A stretch of DNA of 64,000 bases, taken from NCBI RefSeq assembly GCF_037040815.1, contig NZ_CP146232.1, positions 2,908,501 to 2,972,500 of the forward strand. Direction: 5' to 3'. The translations under genes and the position numbers were made by a program. This DNA comes from Pararoseomonas sp. SCSIO 73927. Its GTDB lineage: Bacteria > Pseudomonadota > Alphaproteobacteria > Acetobacterales > Acetobacteraceae. Below, piece by piece: positions 8,796-17,471 of this stretch. Position 1 is the first letter of the stretch, and the number at the start of each line of letters is the position of its first letter. The notes below the pieces were generated by a model. It searched no databases, was not told the origin of the DNA, and saw only the letters and a program-made list of their open reading frames with translations.

Positions 8796-9668
8796 CTAGG
8801 GAGGCGGCAGCTTGCGCCGCTTGGGAGTGCTCATCCGGTGCGCGAAGTCGATGGGCTCCAACGTCAGGACACCGCGCTGCCGTTCCAGGATGAGCATGGC
8901 AGCATCCAGCAGCGCCATCTCCATGCCGCGCTTCTCGACCTGGTGCCTGCGAGGCCTTATGCCATGGCGCTTGGTCTCGGCCAGGACGTAGTAGGGATCC
9001 TTCAAGTCGATCCGCATGCCCGTCTTAACGCCGTCACGGAGGACAAACCCTTTGCGGTCGCAGCGATAGCAGTGGTCCTTGTAGTGGATCGTATCGGCCT
9101 TCGGACCTTTCACGATCTGCTCCTCCTGGTACCGCCTCTCGAACTCGAGCAACCGGGCCTGCGCCCGCCTTTCCCGGGTCTCCATCTCGATTACGTACTC
9201 GCTGTCGAGATGCCGGATCGCGGCATTCAGGGCGGCGCCATCATGTCCTCGGAACATGTTGGCGAGTTCGTAGATGAATCCCGCCCTCTCCATGGTCCGC
9301 ATGCATGACCTCAGGGCGTTGGCGAGGGTGACGATCTCCTCCTTCACGCGCCGCCGGTGTCCAGCCGCGCGCTGGGCTTGGCTCTGAGGTCCAGCCGTAG
9401 GGTCAAGTAGCGGCCTACCGCGGCGGCGACGGGGCACCTCAGAGGTTTCCGTGGGATGCTCTCCCAGTACTTCGTCTAGATCGTGGATCGGTTTGGTGAT
9501 CGGCCGTCCGATGCTATCCGCTCCGTGTTGCGTGACGTCACTCAGCTCCGGAACAGCGATCGGCGGCGTCGGGACGCTGCCGCCGGATTTGGTGGCGTCA
9601 CTCAACCCCTTGTGCTCGGATTCGGGTCGCGGCCCGGCGTTCGAGTTTCGAGGAATCCCGGGCGGCAT
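8796..9668 (-). CDS. Hypothetical protein with CxxC and helical core
   Basis: A 290-residue protein without a recognised domain. Residues 1-110 are low-complexity and proline/serine-rich. Residues 115-190 are helical and charged (RRVKEEIVTLANALRSCM, then RERRAQARLLEFERRYQEE). A single zinc-knuckle-like CYRCDRKGF lies near residue 200. Two of the four TGACGTCACT-like repeats fall inside the 5' part of this gene and encode the repeated LSDVT/LSDAT tetrads. It lies upstream of the Rep-like gene on the same strand, so it may belong to the same plasmid-derived module. The start is uncertain because the N-terminus is unconserved-looking. Confidence 0.55.
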   Translation of the reverse strand: MPPGIPRNSNAGPRPESEHKGLSDATKSGGSVPTPPIAVPELSDVTQHGADSIGRPITKPIHDLDEVLGEHPTETSEVPRRRRGRPLLDPTAGPQSQAQRAAGHRRRVKEEIVTLANALRSCMRTMERAGFIYELANMFRGHDGAALNAAIRHLDSEYVIEMETRERRAQARLLEFERRYQEEQIVKGPKADTIHYKDHCYRCDRKGFVLRDGVKTGMRIDLKDPYYVLAETKRHGIRPRRHQVEKRGMEMALLDAAMLILERQRGVLTLEPIDFAHRMSTPKRRKLPPP

Positions 9669-9880
9669 GTCTGCATCCTTTCCGATAGTTGTGTGACGTC
9701 ACTGAAGCCCCGCCAGGGAAGGAGTGAGACCCACTCTGGCGCGTACTGGGAATGGCACCCGACGCACCGCCCCCACTCACCGAGGGGTCAGTGGCAGCCG
9801 GAGGGTGGATCGTGCTGGGTGCGTGCGGATATCCGGACGTGCTACCGGCGGAGCGATGTCGCTCGTGGTCGACGTCACTG
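9531..9880. repeat. Four dispersed TGACGTCACT-like repeats
   Basis: GTGACGTCACTCA at 9532-9544, GTGGCGTCACTCA at 9592-9604, GTGACGTCACTGA at 9693-9705 and TCGACGTCACTGA at 9869-9881 share a GRCGTCACTSA core. The successive offsets are 60, 101 and 176 bases. Two lie in the 5' coding part of the 8796-9668 gene and two lie upstream of it. The core TGACGTCA is itself a palindrome. They could be binding sites for the neighbouring plasmid-type proteins. Confidence 0.5.
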
Positions 9881-9888
9881 ATCCCGGA

Positions 9889-10296
9889 TCAGGCCGCCTT
9901 GGGGAGCGAGGCCTGAACCGTGTCGGCGAAGTCGAACGCCTTGTAGAGAGCGTCGGCGGCAAGATGGCCGCAGACCTCGGCGAGCGCCTGGACCTGGTCG
10001 AACGGGGCCTTCCACCCACCATCCTGCGGGCCGCGCACCGTTACCTCGATGGGCTGCGCTGCCCCGAGAATGTTCTCCACGCTGTAGCGGACGCCACGCA
10101 GCTGGGCTTCGAAGGCCCGGCGAAGGAGCAGGTCGGCCATTCCCTGCACCACCATCACGTAGGTGTCGCGCTCGTCCTCGGGCAGATCAGGAATCCGGTG
10201 CCCGAGGCCGATCGCATCGACGCAGAGACGGATCTTCACCTTGTTCACACCGGAGACAGGCAGACGAAGGGTGCGGGTGATGGAATGCTTGGTCAT
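9889..10296 (-). CDS. Hypothetical protein under the shared leader (copy A)
   Basis: A 135-residue protein with no recognised family. It has a mixed alpha/beta look (LRLPVSGVNKVKIRLCVDA, later TYVMVVQGMADLLLRRAFEAQ) and no signal peptide or membrane segment. The start is firm: CGAGGAGATCCATC directly precedes the ATG, identical to two distant genes at 17246 and 50335. Its protein sequence is not related to those two. What it shares with them is the leader, so it is probably co-regulated with them. Confidence 0.65.
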   Translation of the reverse strand: MTKHSITRTLRLPVSGVNKVKIRLCVDAIGLGHRIPDLPEDERDTYVMVVQGMADLLLRRAFEAQLRGVRYSVENILGAAQPIEVTVRGPQDGGWKAPFDQVQALAEVCGHLAADALYKAFDFADTVQASLPKAA

Positions 10297-10448
10297 GATG
10301 GATCTCCTCGTGCTTGACGACGGAGAGGACCACCTCAGCCGTCGGACCCCGCTGACCGGGAGCCGACGTCTCTAATATCCACATTCCGGAGGTGCACAAC
10401 AGTGCCGTGAGGCCAGCACGGGGTGGACCGCTGTGCTCAAGACTGTTG
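10297..10448 (-). promoter_or_regulatory. Shared leader/operator, copy A
   Basis: Reading on the minus strand toward the gene at 10296: an upstream arm CAACAGT (complement of ACTGTTG at 10442-10448) is followed by a second arm at 10397-10403. That second arm overlaps a -35-like TTGTGC (10394-10399). After 16 bases comes a -10-like TATTAG (10372-10377). A hairpin with stem CGTCGG/CCGACG occupies 10340-10368, exactly where transcription should begin. The leader ends in the CGAGGAG Shine-Dalgarno. The same order recurs at 17247-17403 and 50336-50503. Confidence 0.65.
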
Positions 10449-10543
10449 ACAGAATTCCAGACTCAAGCCTCGGCCGTAGAAGCCACCGTCGGTGATCGTG
10501 GTGAGCGAGACCCTGTCTTCTCGTAGGTTGATGCAGCGGATGG

Positions 10544-11461
10544 TCAGCCTCTGCCCTCGTCGACGAGGCCTGGATTCGCTTCCTTGAGGATGTCGATGAA
10601 GGCCCTCAGGGCGGCGGGCACGTGGCGCCTGCCAGAGTAGTACAGCATGAGGCCAGGCTCCGGCGGGCACCAGTCATCGAGCACGGTCACAAGCTGCCCG
10701 GCGCGTAGCCGCTTCCTGGCGAAGGCTTCCGGCACGTAGGCAATGCCCAGGCCCGCGGCCGCCGCCTGGACCATCAGGTCATTGTCGTCGAGCGTCAGCG
10801 GTCCCGGGACATCGATGGTGATGTCCTCGCCGCGACGGCTGAACTCCCAGCGATACCGCTTGCCGCTGGGCAGGCGCTGGCGGATGCAGCTGTGCTGGCG
10901 CAGGTCGTCCGGTGTCGTCACGGGGGGATGGCCGCCCAGGTAGGCCGGGGATGCGATCGCGATGAAGCGCACCTCACCGGCGAGCGGGACCGCGATCATG
11001 TCCCGCGGCACCGCCTCCGCCAGCCGCACTCCGGCGTCGTAGCCCTCCTCGACGATGTCGACCAGGCGTCCTTCGGAGACGAGATCCAGTTCCACCCCGG
11101 GATAGCGCTCCAGGAATCTCGGCACGACGTGGCCGAGCAGCAGTCGGGCGCCACTCTTGTTGGCATTGATGCGCAATGTGCCGGAGGGCGTGGCGCCCGT
11201 CTCCGTCAGTCCATCAAGGGCGGCATCCAGGTCCTGGAGCACGGGACCGAGCCGTTCGAGGAGGCGGTTCCCCGCCTCGGTCGGGGAGACGCTGCGAGTG
11301 GTACGGTTCAGCAGGCGAACGCCGAGGTTCTGCTCCAGCCCGATCAGGGCATGGCTGAGGGCCGACCGCGAGACGCCGAGCGTGTCTGCTGCCCTGCGGA
11401 AGCTCCGCTGGCTGGCAACCGCGGAGAAGGCGGCGAGGTCGTTCAGCGTCGGCCGCGGCAT
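10544..11461 (-). CDS. LysR-family transcriptional regulator
   Basis: A full-length 305-residue LysR protein. The N-terminal winged helix-turn-helix is clear (LAAFSAVASQRSFRRAADTL, then SRSALSHALIGLEQNLGVRL and TRSVSPTEAG). The C-terminal effector domain ends GLGIAYVPEAFARKRLRAG. It is divergent from the SDR gene at 11560 with a 98-base spacer, the usual arrangement for a LysR and its target. It probably controls the SDR/lipocalin operon. The effector is unknown. Confidence 0.92.
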   Translation of the reverse strand: MPRPTLNDLAAFSAVASQRSFRRAADTLGVSRSALSHALIGLEQNLGVRLLNRTTRSVSPTEAGNRLLERLGPVLQDLDAALDGLTETGATPSGTLRINANKSGARLLLGHVVPRFLERYPGVELDLVSEGRLVDIVEEGYDAGVRLAEAVPRDMIAVPLAGEVRFIAIASPAYLGGHPPVTTPDDLRQHSCIRQRLPSGKRYRWEFSRRGEDITIDVPGPLTLDDNDLMVQAAAAGLGIAYVPEAFARKRLRAGQLVTVLDDWCPPEPGLMLYYSGRRHVPAALRAFIDILKEANPGLVDEGRG

Positions 11462-11559
11462 TGGTGAATTCCTTGCACGATCTCATCCCGGACTAGCTGT
11501 CTTATCCCACCAGTCTCAGGGATCCACCTTGGCCGGGCAACGAGACGAGGAGCATCTCC

Positions 11560-12423
11560 ATGTCAAAGACCTGGTTCATCAGCGGCGCATCGTCTGGCCT
11601 CGGCCGGGAGATGGCCGAGAAGCTGCTGGCACGCGGCGACCGGGTGGTCGCGGCGATCCGCCGCCCGGACGGGGTCGCCGACCTTCAGGCGCGCCATGGC
11701 GAACAGGCCCTGGCGGTTCGGCTCGACCTGATGGATGCGGCGAGCATCCGCGCCGCGGTGGACGAGGCCGTGCGCCGTTGCGGCCGGATCGACGTCGTGG
11801 TGAGCAACGCGGGCTACGGTCTCTTCGGGGCGGCAGAGGAGGTCTCCGACGCGCAGATCGAGCGCCAGATCGCCACCAACCTGACCGGCTCCATCCAGCT
11901 GGTGCGCGCGGCGCTGCCGCACCTTCGCCGACAGGGCGGCGGGCGGATCGTGCAGGTGTCCTCGGAAGGCGGGCAGATCGCGTACCCGAACTTCAGCCTG
12001 TATCACGCCACCAAGTGGGGGATCGAAGGCTTCATCGAGTCCGTGGCCCAGGAGGTCGCGCCCTTCGGGATCGACTTCATCATCGCCGAACCTGGCCCGA
12101 CGGGCACCGGCTTCGGCGCGGCGCTGGACCACGCGCCGCCGATGGAGGCCTACGAGCAGACGCCTGCTGGCGAGGTCCGGAGGGCGATCGGCACCAGCGC
12201 CTTCCCCATCAAGGGGGACGCGGAACGCACCGTCCAGGCCATCGTCGCCGCCGCCGACAGCCCCCGGCCTGCCTTCCGGCTGACCCTGGGAAGCACGGCC
12301 TACGACAGCATCAGCGCAGCCCTCCGGGGCAGGCTGGACGCCCTCCTTGCCCAACGGGCGGTGGCGTTCTCCGCGGACCGGACCGGGGATGCGGTGCAGG
12401 CTGAACAGGAGGGTCAGGGATGA
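11560..12423 (+). CDS. Classical short-chain dehydrogenase/reductase
   Basis: A 287-residue NAD(P)-dependent oxidoreductase. The cofactor loop ISGASSGLG is at residues 7-15, NAG is near residue 87, a catalytic Ser lies in VQVSSEGG, and Tyr and Lys are in YHATK. The length and the EPGPTGTGF block fit the classical SDR family of cytosolic ketone/alcohol oxidoreductases. GAGGAG lies 8-13 bases upstream of the ATG. It overlaps the next gene by ATGA, so the two are translationally coupled. The substrate is unknown. Confidence 0.92.
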   Translation: MSKTWFISGASSGLGREMAEKLLARGDRVVAAIRRPDGVADLQARHGEQALAVRLDLMDAASIRAAVDEAVRRCGRIDVVVSNAGYGLFGAAEEVSDAQIERQIATNLTGSIQLVRAALPHLRRQGGGRIVQVSSEGGQIAYPNFSLYHATKWGIEGFIESVAQEVAPFGIDFIIAEPGPTGTGFGAALDHAPPMEAYEQTPAGEVRRAIGTSAFPIKGDAERTVQAIVAAADSPRPAFRLTLGSTAYDSISAALRGRLDALLAQRAVAFSADRTGDAVQAEQEGQG

Positions 12424-12920
12424 GGCGCCTCCTCCCTGCCTGCCTGATCGGCGCCATGGCTGTCCTCGTCCCGGCCGCCAGTGCCCAGCCCACCCCGTCC
12501 AACCAGCTCGTCGGCACGTGGCGCATGGTGTCGGCGCAGATCGACCCCTCCGGGGCGAACACGCCCGCCTACGGCCCCGAGCCGCACGGATGGCTGGTGT
12601 TCACGCCGGAACTCACCTTCGTCGAGGTCCTGACCGACCCTCGTGTCCCGCGGTTCTCCTCCGACACGCGGGGTCATGGCACCGACCAGGAGAACCGCGC
12701 CGCCATGGCCGGAAGCATCGGTTGCTTCGGCCGCTACACGGTGGACGAGAACGGGGCCTTCACCGGGAACCGCGTGGAGGGCGCGACCTTCCCGAACTGG
12801 GTTGGCAGTGTGCGCACGCGGGACGACCTGCGGCTGACCGTGGAGGGCGACCGGATGGTGGAGGATTTCCGGCGACCGGAAGGAACCGTCATCCGGATCA
12901 TCTGGGAGCGTGTCTGGTGA
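12420..12920 (+). CDS. Secreted lipocalin-like domain protein
   Basis: A 166-residue protein with a Sec signal peptide (RRLLPACLIGAMAVLVPAASA, cleavage near residue 22). It then has a lipocalin-like domain beginning NQLVGTWRMVSAQ and containing HGWLVFTPELTFVEVL and RYTVDENGAFTGN. Such small beta-barrel proteins are periplasmic and their ligands are rarely known. Its start overlaps the SDR stop (ATGA), so it is the second gene of the LysR-controlled operon. Confidence 0.82.
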   Translation: MRRLLPACLIGAMAVLVPAASAQPTPSNQLVGTWRMVSAQIDPSGANTPAYGPEPHGWLVFTPELTFVEVLTDPRVPRFSSDTRGHGTDQENRAAMAGSIGCFGRYTVDENGAFTGNRVEGATFPNWVGSVRTRDDLRLTVEGDRMVEDFRRPEGTVIRIIWERVW

Positions 12921-13405
12921 GAGTGCTCTATCCGGCGCTCAATCGAGGGCTGCTGATCCAGCCCAGGCCACCGCGCGGGTGGAGAGGGTCACCACTCTGA
13001 TAGCGATCGGATCAGTCGGCTGTTTAGCGCCCATGCCGGTCATTTGTGTTGCACCGTCGACTCCCAGAGAGCGGCCGTTGCTCGCAGCTCATCAAATAAC
13101 AGGGGTCGGGTAACGTGTTGTCCTTCCCTTCTGGAGGGAGTGAAAGGGGAGCAGACATTCCAGTCCGATTTGTACACGGCTGATTACAGTTCGTCCCGGT
13201 CTTGGCCATTGGAGGTGATTTTACGATCGGGGAGGCGTGGCTCAGCGCGCGCGCATCGATGCAGACGGTAACGTTGAGCTAGGATGGAACAGTCGAGTGC
13301 TCCAAGGAACGGCGTCATGCACGCCCCTCCCAACTCGAGCTATATCGCAAGCAAGCCAGAGTTGCGCTACAGATACCGCGGCTAAGCAAGGAAGACAAAA
13401 AATCG
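12921..13405. other. Intergenic stretch at the left edge of the accessory region
   Basis: About 485 bases with no convincing gene on either strand. Base composition shifts from GC-rich to more AT-rich toward the nuclease gene at 13406. No tRNA, direct repeat or integrase remnant was recognised. It marks the transition from the metabolic cluster to imported genes. Confidence 0.45.
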
Positions 13406-15526
13406 ATGGTCCGAGAGTCCATTTTTAGCGCAGCAGCCAGGACGAGGAAGTCCGCCCCCCTCCTCGCGCATCTAAGGACTTTAGAGCTCACTCAGGCGCA
13501 CATCGACCAATTGGCCCACCTTGTGAGGTTTTCCGGGACTCTCATCTTGCAGCGCTCCGACGCTGCGGCCCAAACAGAGCGTGACGTGTTCCTAAGCGAT
13601 CTTCGCAGCTATTTGGCCGATCACCATCCCGCAGCCGACCTTGTCATTCTCGATCAGGCGTTGAGGCTCTTGCGTGTGGCCGAAGACGGGCACCATCGGA
13701 TTCTCGCTTGCCTGTCGCGCATGCCGTTTTCCAAGAACCCGCCGGAAATACGCGCGGCAGCGGTTGTAAGCCGTATGGAAGTCAATCTCGCTGCTCTCAT
13801 GGCCGACTTGCACGCTGCCGTGCACGCGACTAGGGGAATAATGATGCCGGGCGGCCCAGTGTTGCAGGACGCAACAGGCCGGATCTTCCATGCTGACGAC
13901 GTGGTGACCAACATGGTCGTGTCACTCGGCGGCACGCTGTCCATGGAAGGTTACGCCAACGGTTGGTTCGACGCAGATGGGCATCTTATCCTGCCGGACC
14001 TACCTTTGGTAGATAACAATGACATCATGCTCGCAGGTCAGAGTGAAGCGCTTTCGGCCTCCTGGATCAGGTGGACGAGGATGCACGAGACTGCCCGCTA
14101 CGGCCTCACCGATATCGAAGTTCTCGAGGGCGGAAACCTCCCCAGCGAGGCCCCGCCATCAATCAAGCTCGTTTATGAGCGGGAGCCAAGTCGCGATACG
14201 CTGGACTACATCGCCAATGCCAGAACAATCGACCGGGAAGCTATCGCGATCGCGGCACTTCATAACACTTCCGACCTCTCCAACGTCTGCAAGGGTATCG
14301 AGGGGACAATTGCCGCAGCCCCCACCGAATGGATCTCATCCGAAGAGTTGACCAACAGTCTCTCGCTCAGTGATACAGTCGGCTACGAAATTGTTGGCGA
14401 CACCGAGCGTCCGGGTGGTCTCCGGCTCGTCCAGTGGGTCCGCGGCTACGCTTGTTTAGCCTCTCTCGCCTCGGCTCTTACCGAGAGCACGCCTCCCAAG
14501 CTCATCCGCGTGCCAGAAGAGACCTTGACCGATATACTTACGCGCGCGTCCCTTTCTTCTTCCGAAGCCGCAACTTTTCTCGACGCGGTCAGTTTCGGCC
14601 GTTCCTCGCGCGATCTCTTTGACGCGCCCATCGTGCGTACCGCTACAGACTGGCTGCTCATTGGCCCAGCGCTGTCAGCCCCTCGCATGGCCAAGATTGT
14701 CCCGTCACTGCTTGCTTCTAGAAAGGTCCAGCTCCGGCGCAAGGGCGCCGCGTTTGAGAAACGCGTACTAACCTTCCTTAAAGGGAAGGGCTTCGACGCG
14801 AGGAATATCAAGGTCAAGCGTGGCGGCGAGGAATACGACTATGACGTTGTGTTCCCCTGGGGTGACCACATCTTTCACTTCGAGTGTAAGAACCACGGCC
14901 TATCCGGTAACGATCCGATCCAGGCTCACCACTTCTTCCAGGAAATCGTCTCCGACATAAAACAGGTTGAAAGGCTGCGGAACGCGCTTGCTAAATGGCC
15001 GGATATCCTCATCGGCACCTTCGGTGCTAATGCGGCCGGGAAGGAGGTCATCCACTGCATCCTGGAGAACGAGACCTACTGCATCCCAGGCGGCATTGAC
15101 GGCATCTACGTCTACGACTGGTCGGCCCTGACACGGTTCTTCGAGGACGGATGGTTCAGGGTGTCTCATACCCACCAGTTCCCAGACAATATCAGATTGC
15201 AGAACCGCGTTAGCGTCGCCCCTATATGGTCCGGCGATCGTCCGGCGCCAAAAGATCTGATCGCCCAGTTGGAAGAGCCAGCCCAATTCCGCGTTGTCTC
15301 GCACCATCTAGAGTTAGAACAGGTAGCTTTCCCGCTCGACGAGGCGACGATGGCCGTCGACACTCTCCTTAGGCGGCGGCCAGCCGATGTCGCGAGTATG
15401 GCCGAGGCGCTCGGTGGATCTGGACAGGCCGTCCAGGATCAATTGGCGAAGGTGGATGCGCAGATCCTCAAGGAGAGAAAAAATATCGAGGAAGGCATTA
15501 AGAACGAGCCGGAGACGCCGACGTGA
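13406..15526 (+). CDS. Large protein with C-terminal PD-(D/E)XK restriction-like nuclease domain
   Basis: A 706-residue protein. The first 430 residues are unassigned and largely helical. Around residues 444-495 a Mrr-like nuclease core appears: Glu in RRKGAAFEKRVLTFLKGKGF, Asp in EEYDYDVVF, and the E-x-K in HFECKN. That is the usual E...D...ExK active site. The C-terminal 200 residues are unassigned and end in a charged coil. The codon use is more AT-rich than that of its neighbours, so the gene is probably imported. No methyltransferase lies beside it, so it may be a stand-alone or modification-dependent defence nuclease. This is inference. Confidence 0.75.
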   Translation: MVRESIFSAAARTRKSAPLLAHLRTLELTQAHIDQLAHLVRFSGTLILQRSDAAAQTERDVFLSDLRSYLADHHPAADLVILDQALRLLRVAEDGHHRILACLSRMPFSKNPPEIRAAAVVSRMEVNLAALMADLHAAVHATRGIMMPGGPVLQDATGRIFHADDVVTNMVVSLGGTLSMEGYANGWFDADGHLILPDLPLVDNNDIMLAGQSEALSASWIRWTRMHETARYGLTDIEVLEGGNLPSEAPPSIKLVYEREPSRDTLDYIANARTIDREAIAIAALHNTSDLSNVCKGIEGTIAAAPTEWISSEELTNSLSLSDTVGYEIVGDTERPGGLRLVQWVRGYACLASLASALTESTPPKLIRVPEETLTDILTRASLSSSEAATFLDAVSFGRSSRDLFDAPIVRTATDWLLIGPALSAPRMAKIVPSLLASRKVQLRRKGAAFEKRVLTFLKGKGFDARNIKVKRGGEEYDYDVVFPWGDHIFHFECKNHGLSGNDPIQAHHFFQEIVSDIKQVERLRNALAKWPDILIGTFGANAAGKEVIHCILENETYCIPGGIDGIYVYDWSALTRFFEDGWFRVSHTHQFPDNIRLQNRVSVAPIWSGDRPAPKDLIAQLEEPAQFRVVSHHLELEQVAFPLDEATMAVDTLLRRRPADVASMAEALGGSGQAVQDQLAKVDAQILKERKNIEEGIKNEPETPT

Positions 15527-15933
15527 ACTCGCCATTCACTTCGCCAGTGATCCCCGCGGAAAAGCGAGGCTGAAACTAGACGACATACGAGGTCTGACTC
15601 GAAAGGTATGGTGAGAGCTTCGGCTCGGAATGCGGCTCGGCTGCATAATGTGCAGCTGCTTCTGGCCGAACGCCTGCCTTCGAGCCTGTCGACATTACCT
15701 CCGCACGACGGCGTCGGGTGGAAGGATGTCGAAGTGCTTTTGGCCGCTCGAGTCCGCTTCGGTCTTTCATACGCGACGAAGCGGCCAGTCTGCTCTCGGC
15801 CAGACCCAGCCAAGACGACTGAGGCAACTTGTGCGGCCGATATGCGCTCGCGGGAGGCAGCCGCGCAGCGGCTGGCGGGTGCCTCGGCCGATCGTGGCCA
15901 CCTGCTGTCGAGGATGGATGGGAGACCGGGAGT
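15527..15933. other. Intergenic stretch between nuclease and CsbD genes
   Basis: About 400 bases with no gene I can support on either strand. Composition returns from AT-richer to GC-rich here, consistent with the 3' edge of the imported nuclease segment. Confidence 0.4.
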
Positions 15934-16380
15934 ATGGACGAGGATCGTATCGGCGGCATGGCCGACAAGGCCGTGGGCACCGTGAAGTCGGCCGCGGGCG
16001 ACGTCACGGGTGATGCCAAGCTCCAGGCCGAGGGCACCAAGGACAAGGTGGTCGGCACGGTCCGCAACACGGTCGGCGGCGCCAGGGACGCGGCGAGCGA
16101 CGCCGCCGAGGCTGTGTCGGAGAAGGTCTCCGACCTGGGCCAGCGCGCCAGCCGCGCCATGGAAGGAGGCGCCGGTCCGCTGCTGGATCAGGTTGGCCGG
16201 AAGGCATCCGAGTACGGCAGCCATGCGCGGGACGTGGTCGCCTCGGGCGCGGAGAGCGCGTCCAGCGTGGTGCGCGGCTACCCGCTCGTAACGGTCGGCC
16301 TCGTTGGCGTGCTGTGCTTCCTTATCGGCCGTGTCACCGCGCCCGAACCGAAGCCCTGGTACCGCCGCGACTGGACCTGA
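15934..16380 (+). CDS. CsbD-family stress protein with membrane anchor
   Basis: A 148-residue protein. It begins with a CsbD-like repeat (GGMADKAVGTVKSAAGDVTGD, then KLQAEGTKDKVVGTV), continues with alanine-rich amphipathic helices, and ends in one membrane helix (YPLVTVGLVGVLCFLIGRV) and a short polar tail. CsbD proteins are general stress proteins of unknown mechanism. The C-terminal region resembles YqjD/ElaB-type ribosome-associated anchors. The start MDEDRIGG was chosen over an upstream Met because the domain begins there and GGGAG precedes it. Confidence 0.8.
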   Translation: MDEDRIGGMADKAVGTVKSAAGDVTGDAKLQAEGTKDKVVGTVRNTVGGARDAASDAAEAVSEKVSDLGQRASRAMEGGAGPLLDQVGRKASEYGSHARDVVASGAESASSVVRGYPLVTVGLVGVLCFLIGRVTAPEPKPWYRRDWT

Positions 16381-16529
16381 GGCGAGGCATTCTCCCGATC
16401 AGGGTAAAGGCTCACGGCTAGACAACCCGGATCAGGTCTCCGCCCTAAGCGGGGCCGATCCGGGATTCTGCTGGACTGGTCTGCCGTATGTCCTCGTCAG
16501 GCAGACTAGGCGGGCGCCGATCGTCGGCG

Positions 16530-17246
16530 CTACGCCGCCTGTGCATTCCAGGCCGCCCGGATACGCACCTCAACGATGTCGGCCACCTTGGTGGCACGGC
16601 CGTGCTGCAGGTCTCCGTAGTCTCCGCGCTTCCAGGGACGGCTGGGGACGGTCAGCAGGTGCACCCGATAGCCGTGGGCGTCACGCGGAAGGACCCCGCT
16701 CACACGGTACGCGGGATAAGCATCGATCCGCCGATCGAGATCCTTGCCGACAAGCGCTCCGTCCGGCATCTCGGGGAAGCGGGGCCGCTGCGTCTGCCAG
16801 AGATTGAGATCCAGCAGCAGCGGACCGTTCGCGTCGGCGATCTCGACCATGGCATGCAGCCCCGGGTGGTCGATACGGGGGTCGGGCAGGCCGAGGCCGA
16901 GGTTTCCCGCACGCCAGATCGGCTTCCCATCGGCGTCGAGCAGGACGACCAGGCACGCACCGTACACGACACGTGCACGGAGACCGCGGCGGCGCAGAAG
17001 CTCGGCTGCCGTCGCCGAGGACCAGACGCAGCGGGCCTGCTCCTCGTCACACCACCATTCGGTGCAGCGCATGGCCGGATACAGGTGCTCGGCGATGTCG
17101 GCCACGGCGGCCTTCGTCTTCCGGCTTGCGCGCATCCCGCCGGGATCCGTCTGGATCGTGGCGGCGCTGCGCGGAGCAGTCGGAAGCACCGGGGGCGTGA
17201 GGGCGACGCGCGGATCGGGCGGCGGAGCGGAAAGCAAGCGGATCAT
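16530..17246 (-). CDS. Transglutaminase-like protein, paralogue 1 (leader copy B)
   Basis: A 238-residue soluble protein, closely similar along its whole length to the protein at 49610-50335. The pattern suggests a papain/transglutaminase fold: Cys near 71 in RCVWSSATAAELLRRRGLRA followed by RVVYGA, His near 131 in HPGLHAMVEI, and Asp near 145 in LLLDLNLW. This is the Cys-His-Asp order of transglutaminase-like proteases. The catalytic assignment is inference. Residues 1-35 are a proline-rich tail (RLLSAPPPDPRVALTPPVLP) conserved between the paralogues. CGAGGAGATCCATC precedes the ATG. It is divergent from the gene at 17472 across leader copy B. Confidence 0.65.
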   Translation of the reverse strand: MIRLLSAPPPDPRVALTPPVLPTAPRSAATIQTDPGGMRASRKTKAAVADIAEHLYPAMRCTEWWCDEEQARCVWSSATAAELLRRRGLRARVVYGACLVVLLDADGKPIWRAGNLGLGLPDPRIDHPGLHAMVEIADANGPLLLDLNLWQTQRPRFPEMPDGALVGKDLDRRIDAYPAYRVSGVLPRDAHGYRVHLLTVPSRPWKRGDYGDLQHGRATKVADIVEVRIRAAWNAQAA

Positions 17247-17403
17247 GATGGATCTCCTCGTGTACGTGCACGACGGGAGGTCCGAACCTCAGCCGTCGGA
17301 ACCCCGCTGAACGGGGGCCGACGCCTCTAATATCCACATTCTTGGGGTGCACAACAGTGCTGTTGGGGTCGGCCCAGCCAGGCCCAACCGCTCAGCACTG
17401 TTG
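17247..17403 (-). promoter_or_regulatory. Shared leader/operator, copy B
   Basis: Same organisation as at 10297-10448. The arms are CAACAGT (17352-17358) and ACTGTTG (17397-17403), 45 bases apart. The -35-like TTGTGC is at 17349-17354 and the -10-like TATTAG at 17327-17332, both on the minus strand with 16 bases between. The leader hairpin is 17294-17323, where CGTCGG/CCGACG is extended by an inner CCCCG/CGGGG stem, making it the strongest of the three copies. The outer arm continues as TTGACA and could be a -35 for the plus-strand gene at 17472, but no good -10 follows. Confidence 0.65.
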
Positions 17404-17471
17404 ACAGAATCTCGTTCTCCGGTCTCAGCCACATGCATCGTCGCTGGTAGAGGTGATGGAGGAGAGACACG

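Noticed and set aside
17401..17430. TTGACA as a plus-strand promoter next to the shared dyad
   Set aside because: TTGACA is present in all three copies, but no -10-like hexamer follows at 16-18 bases, and in copy A no plus-strand gene follows. It is more likely part of the binding arm.
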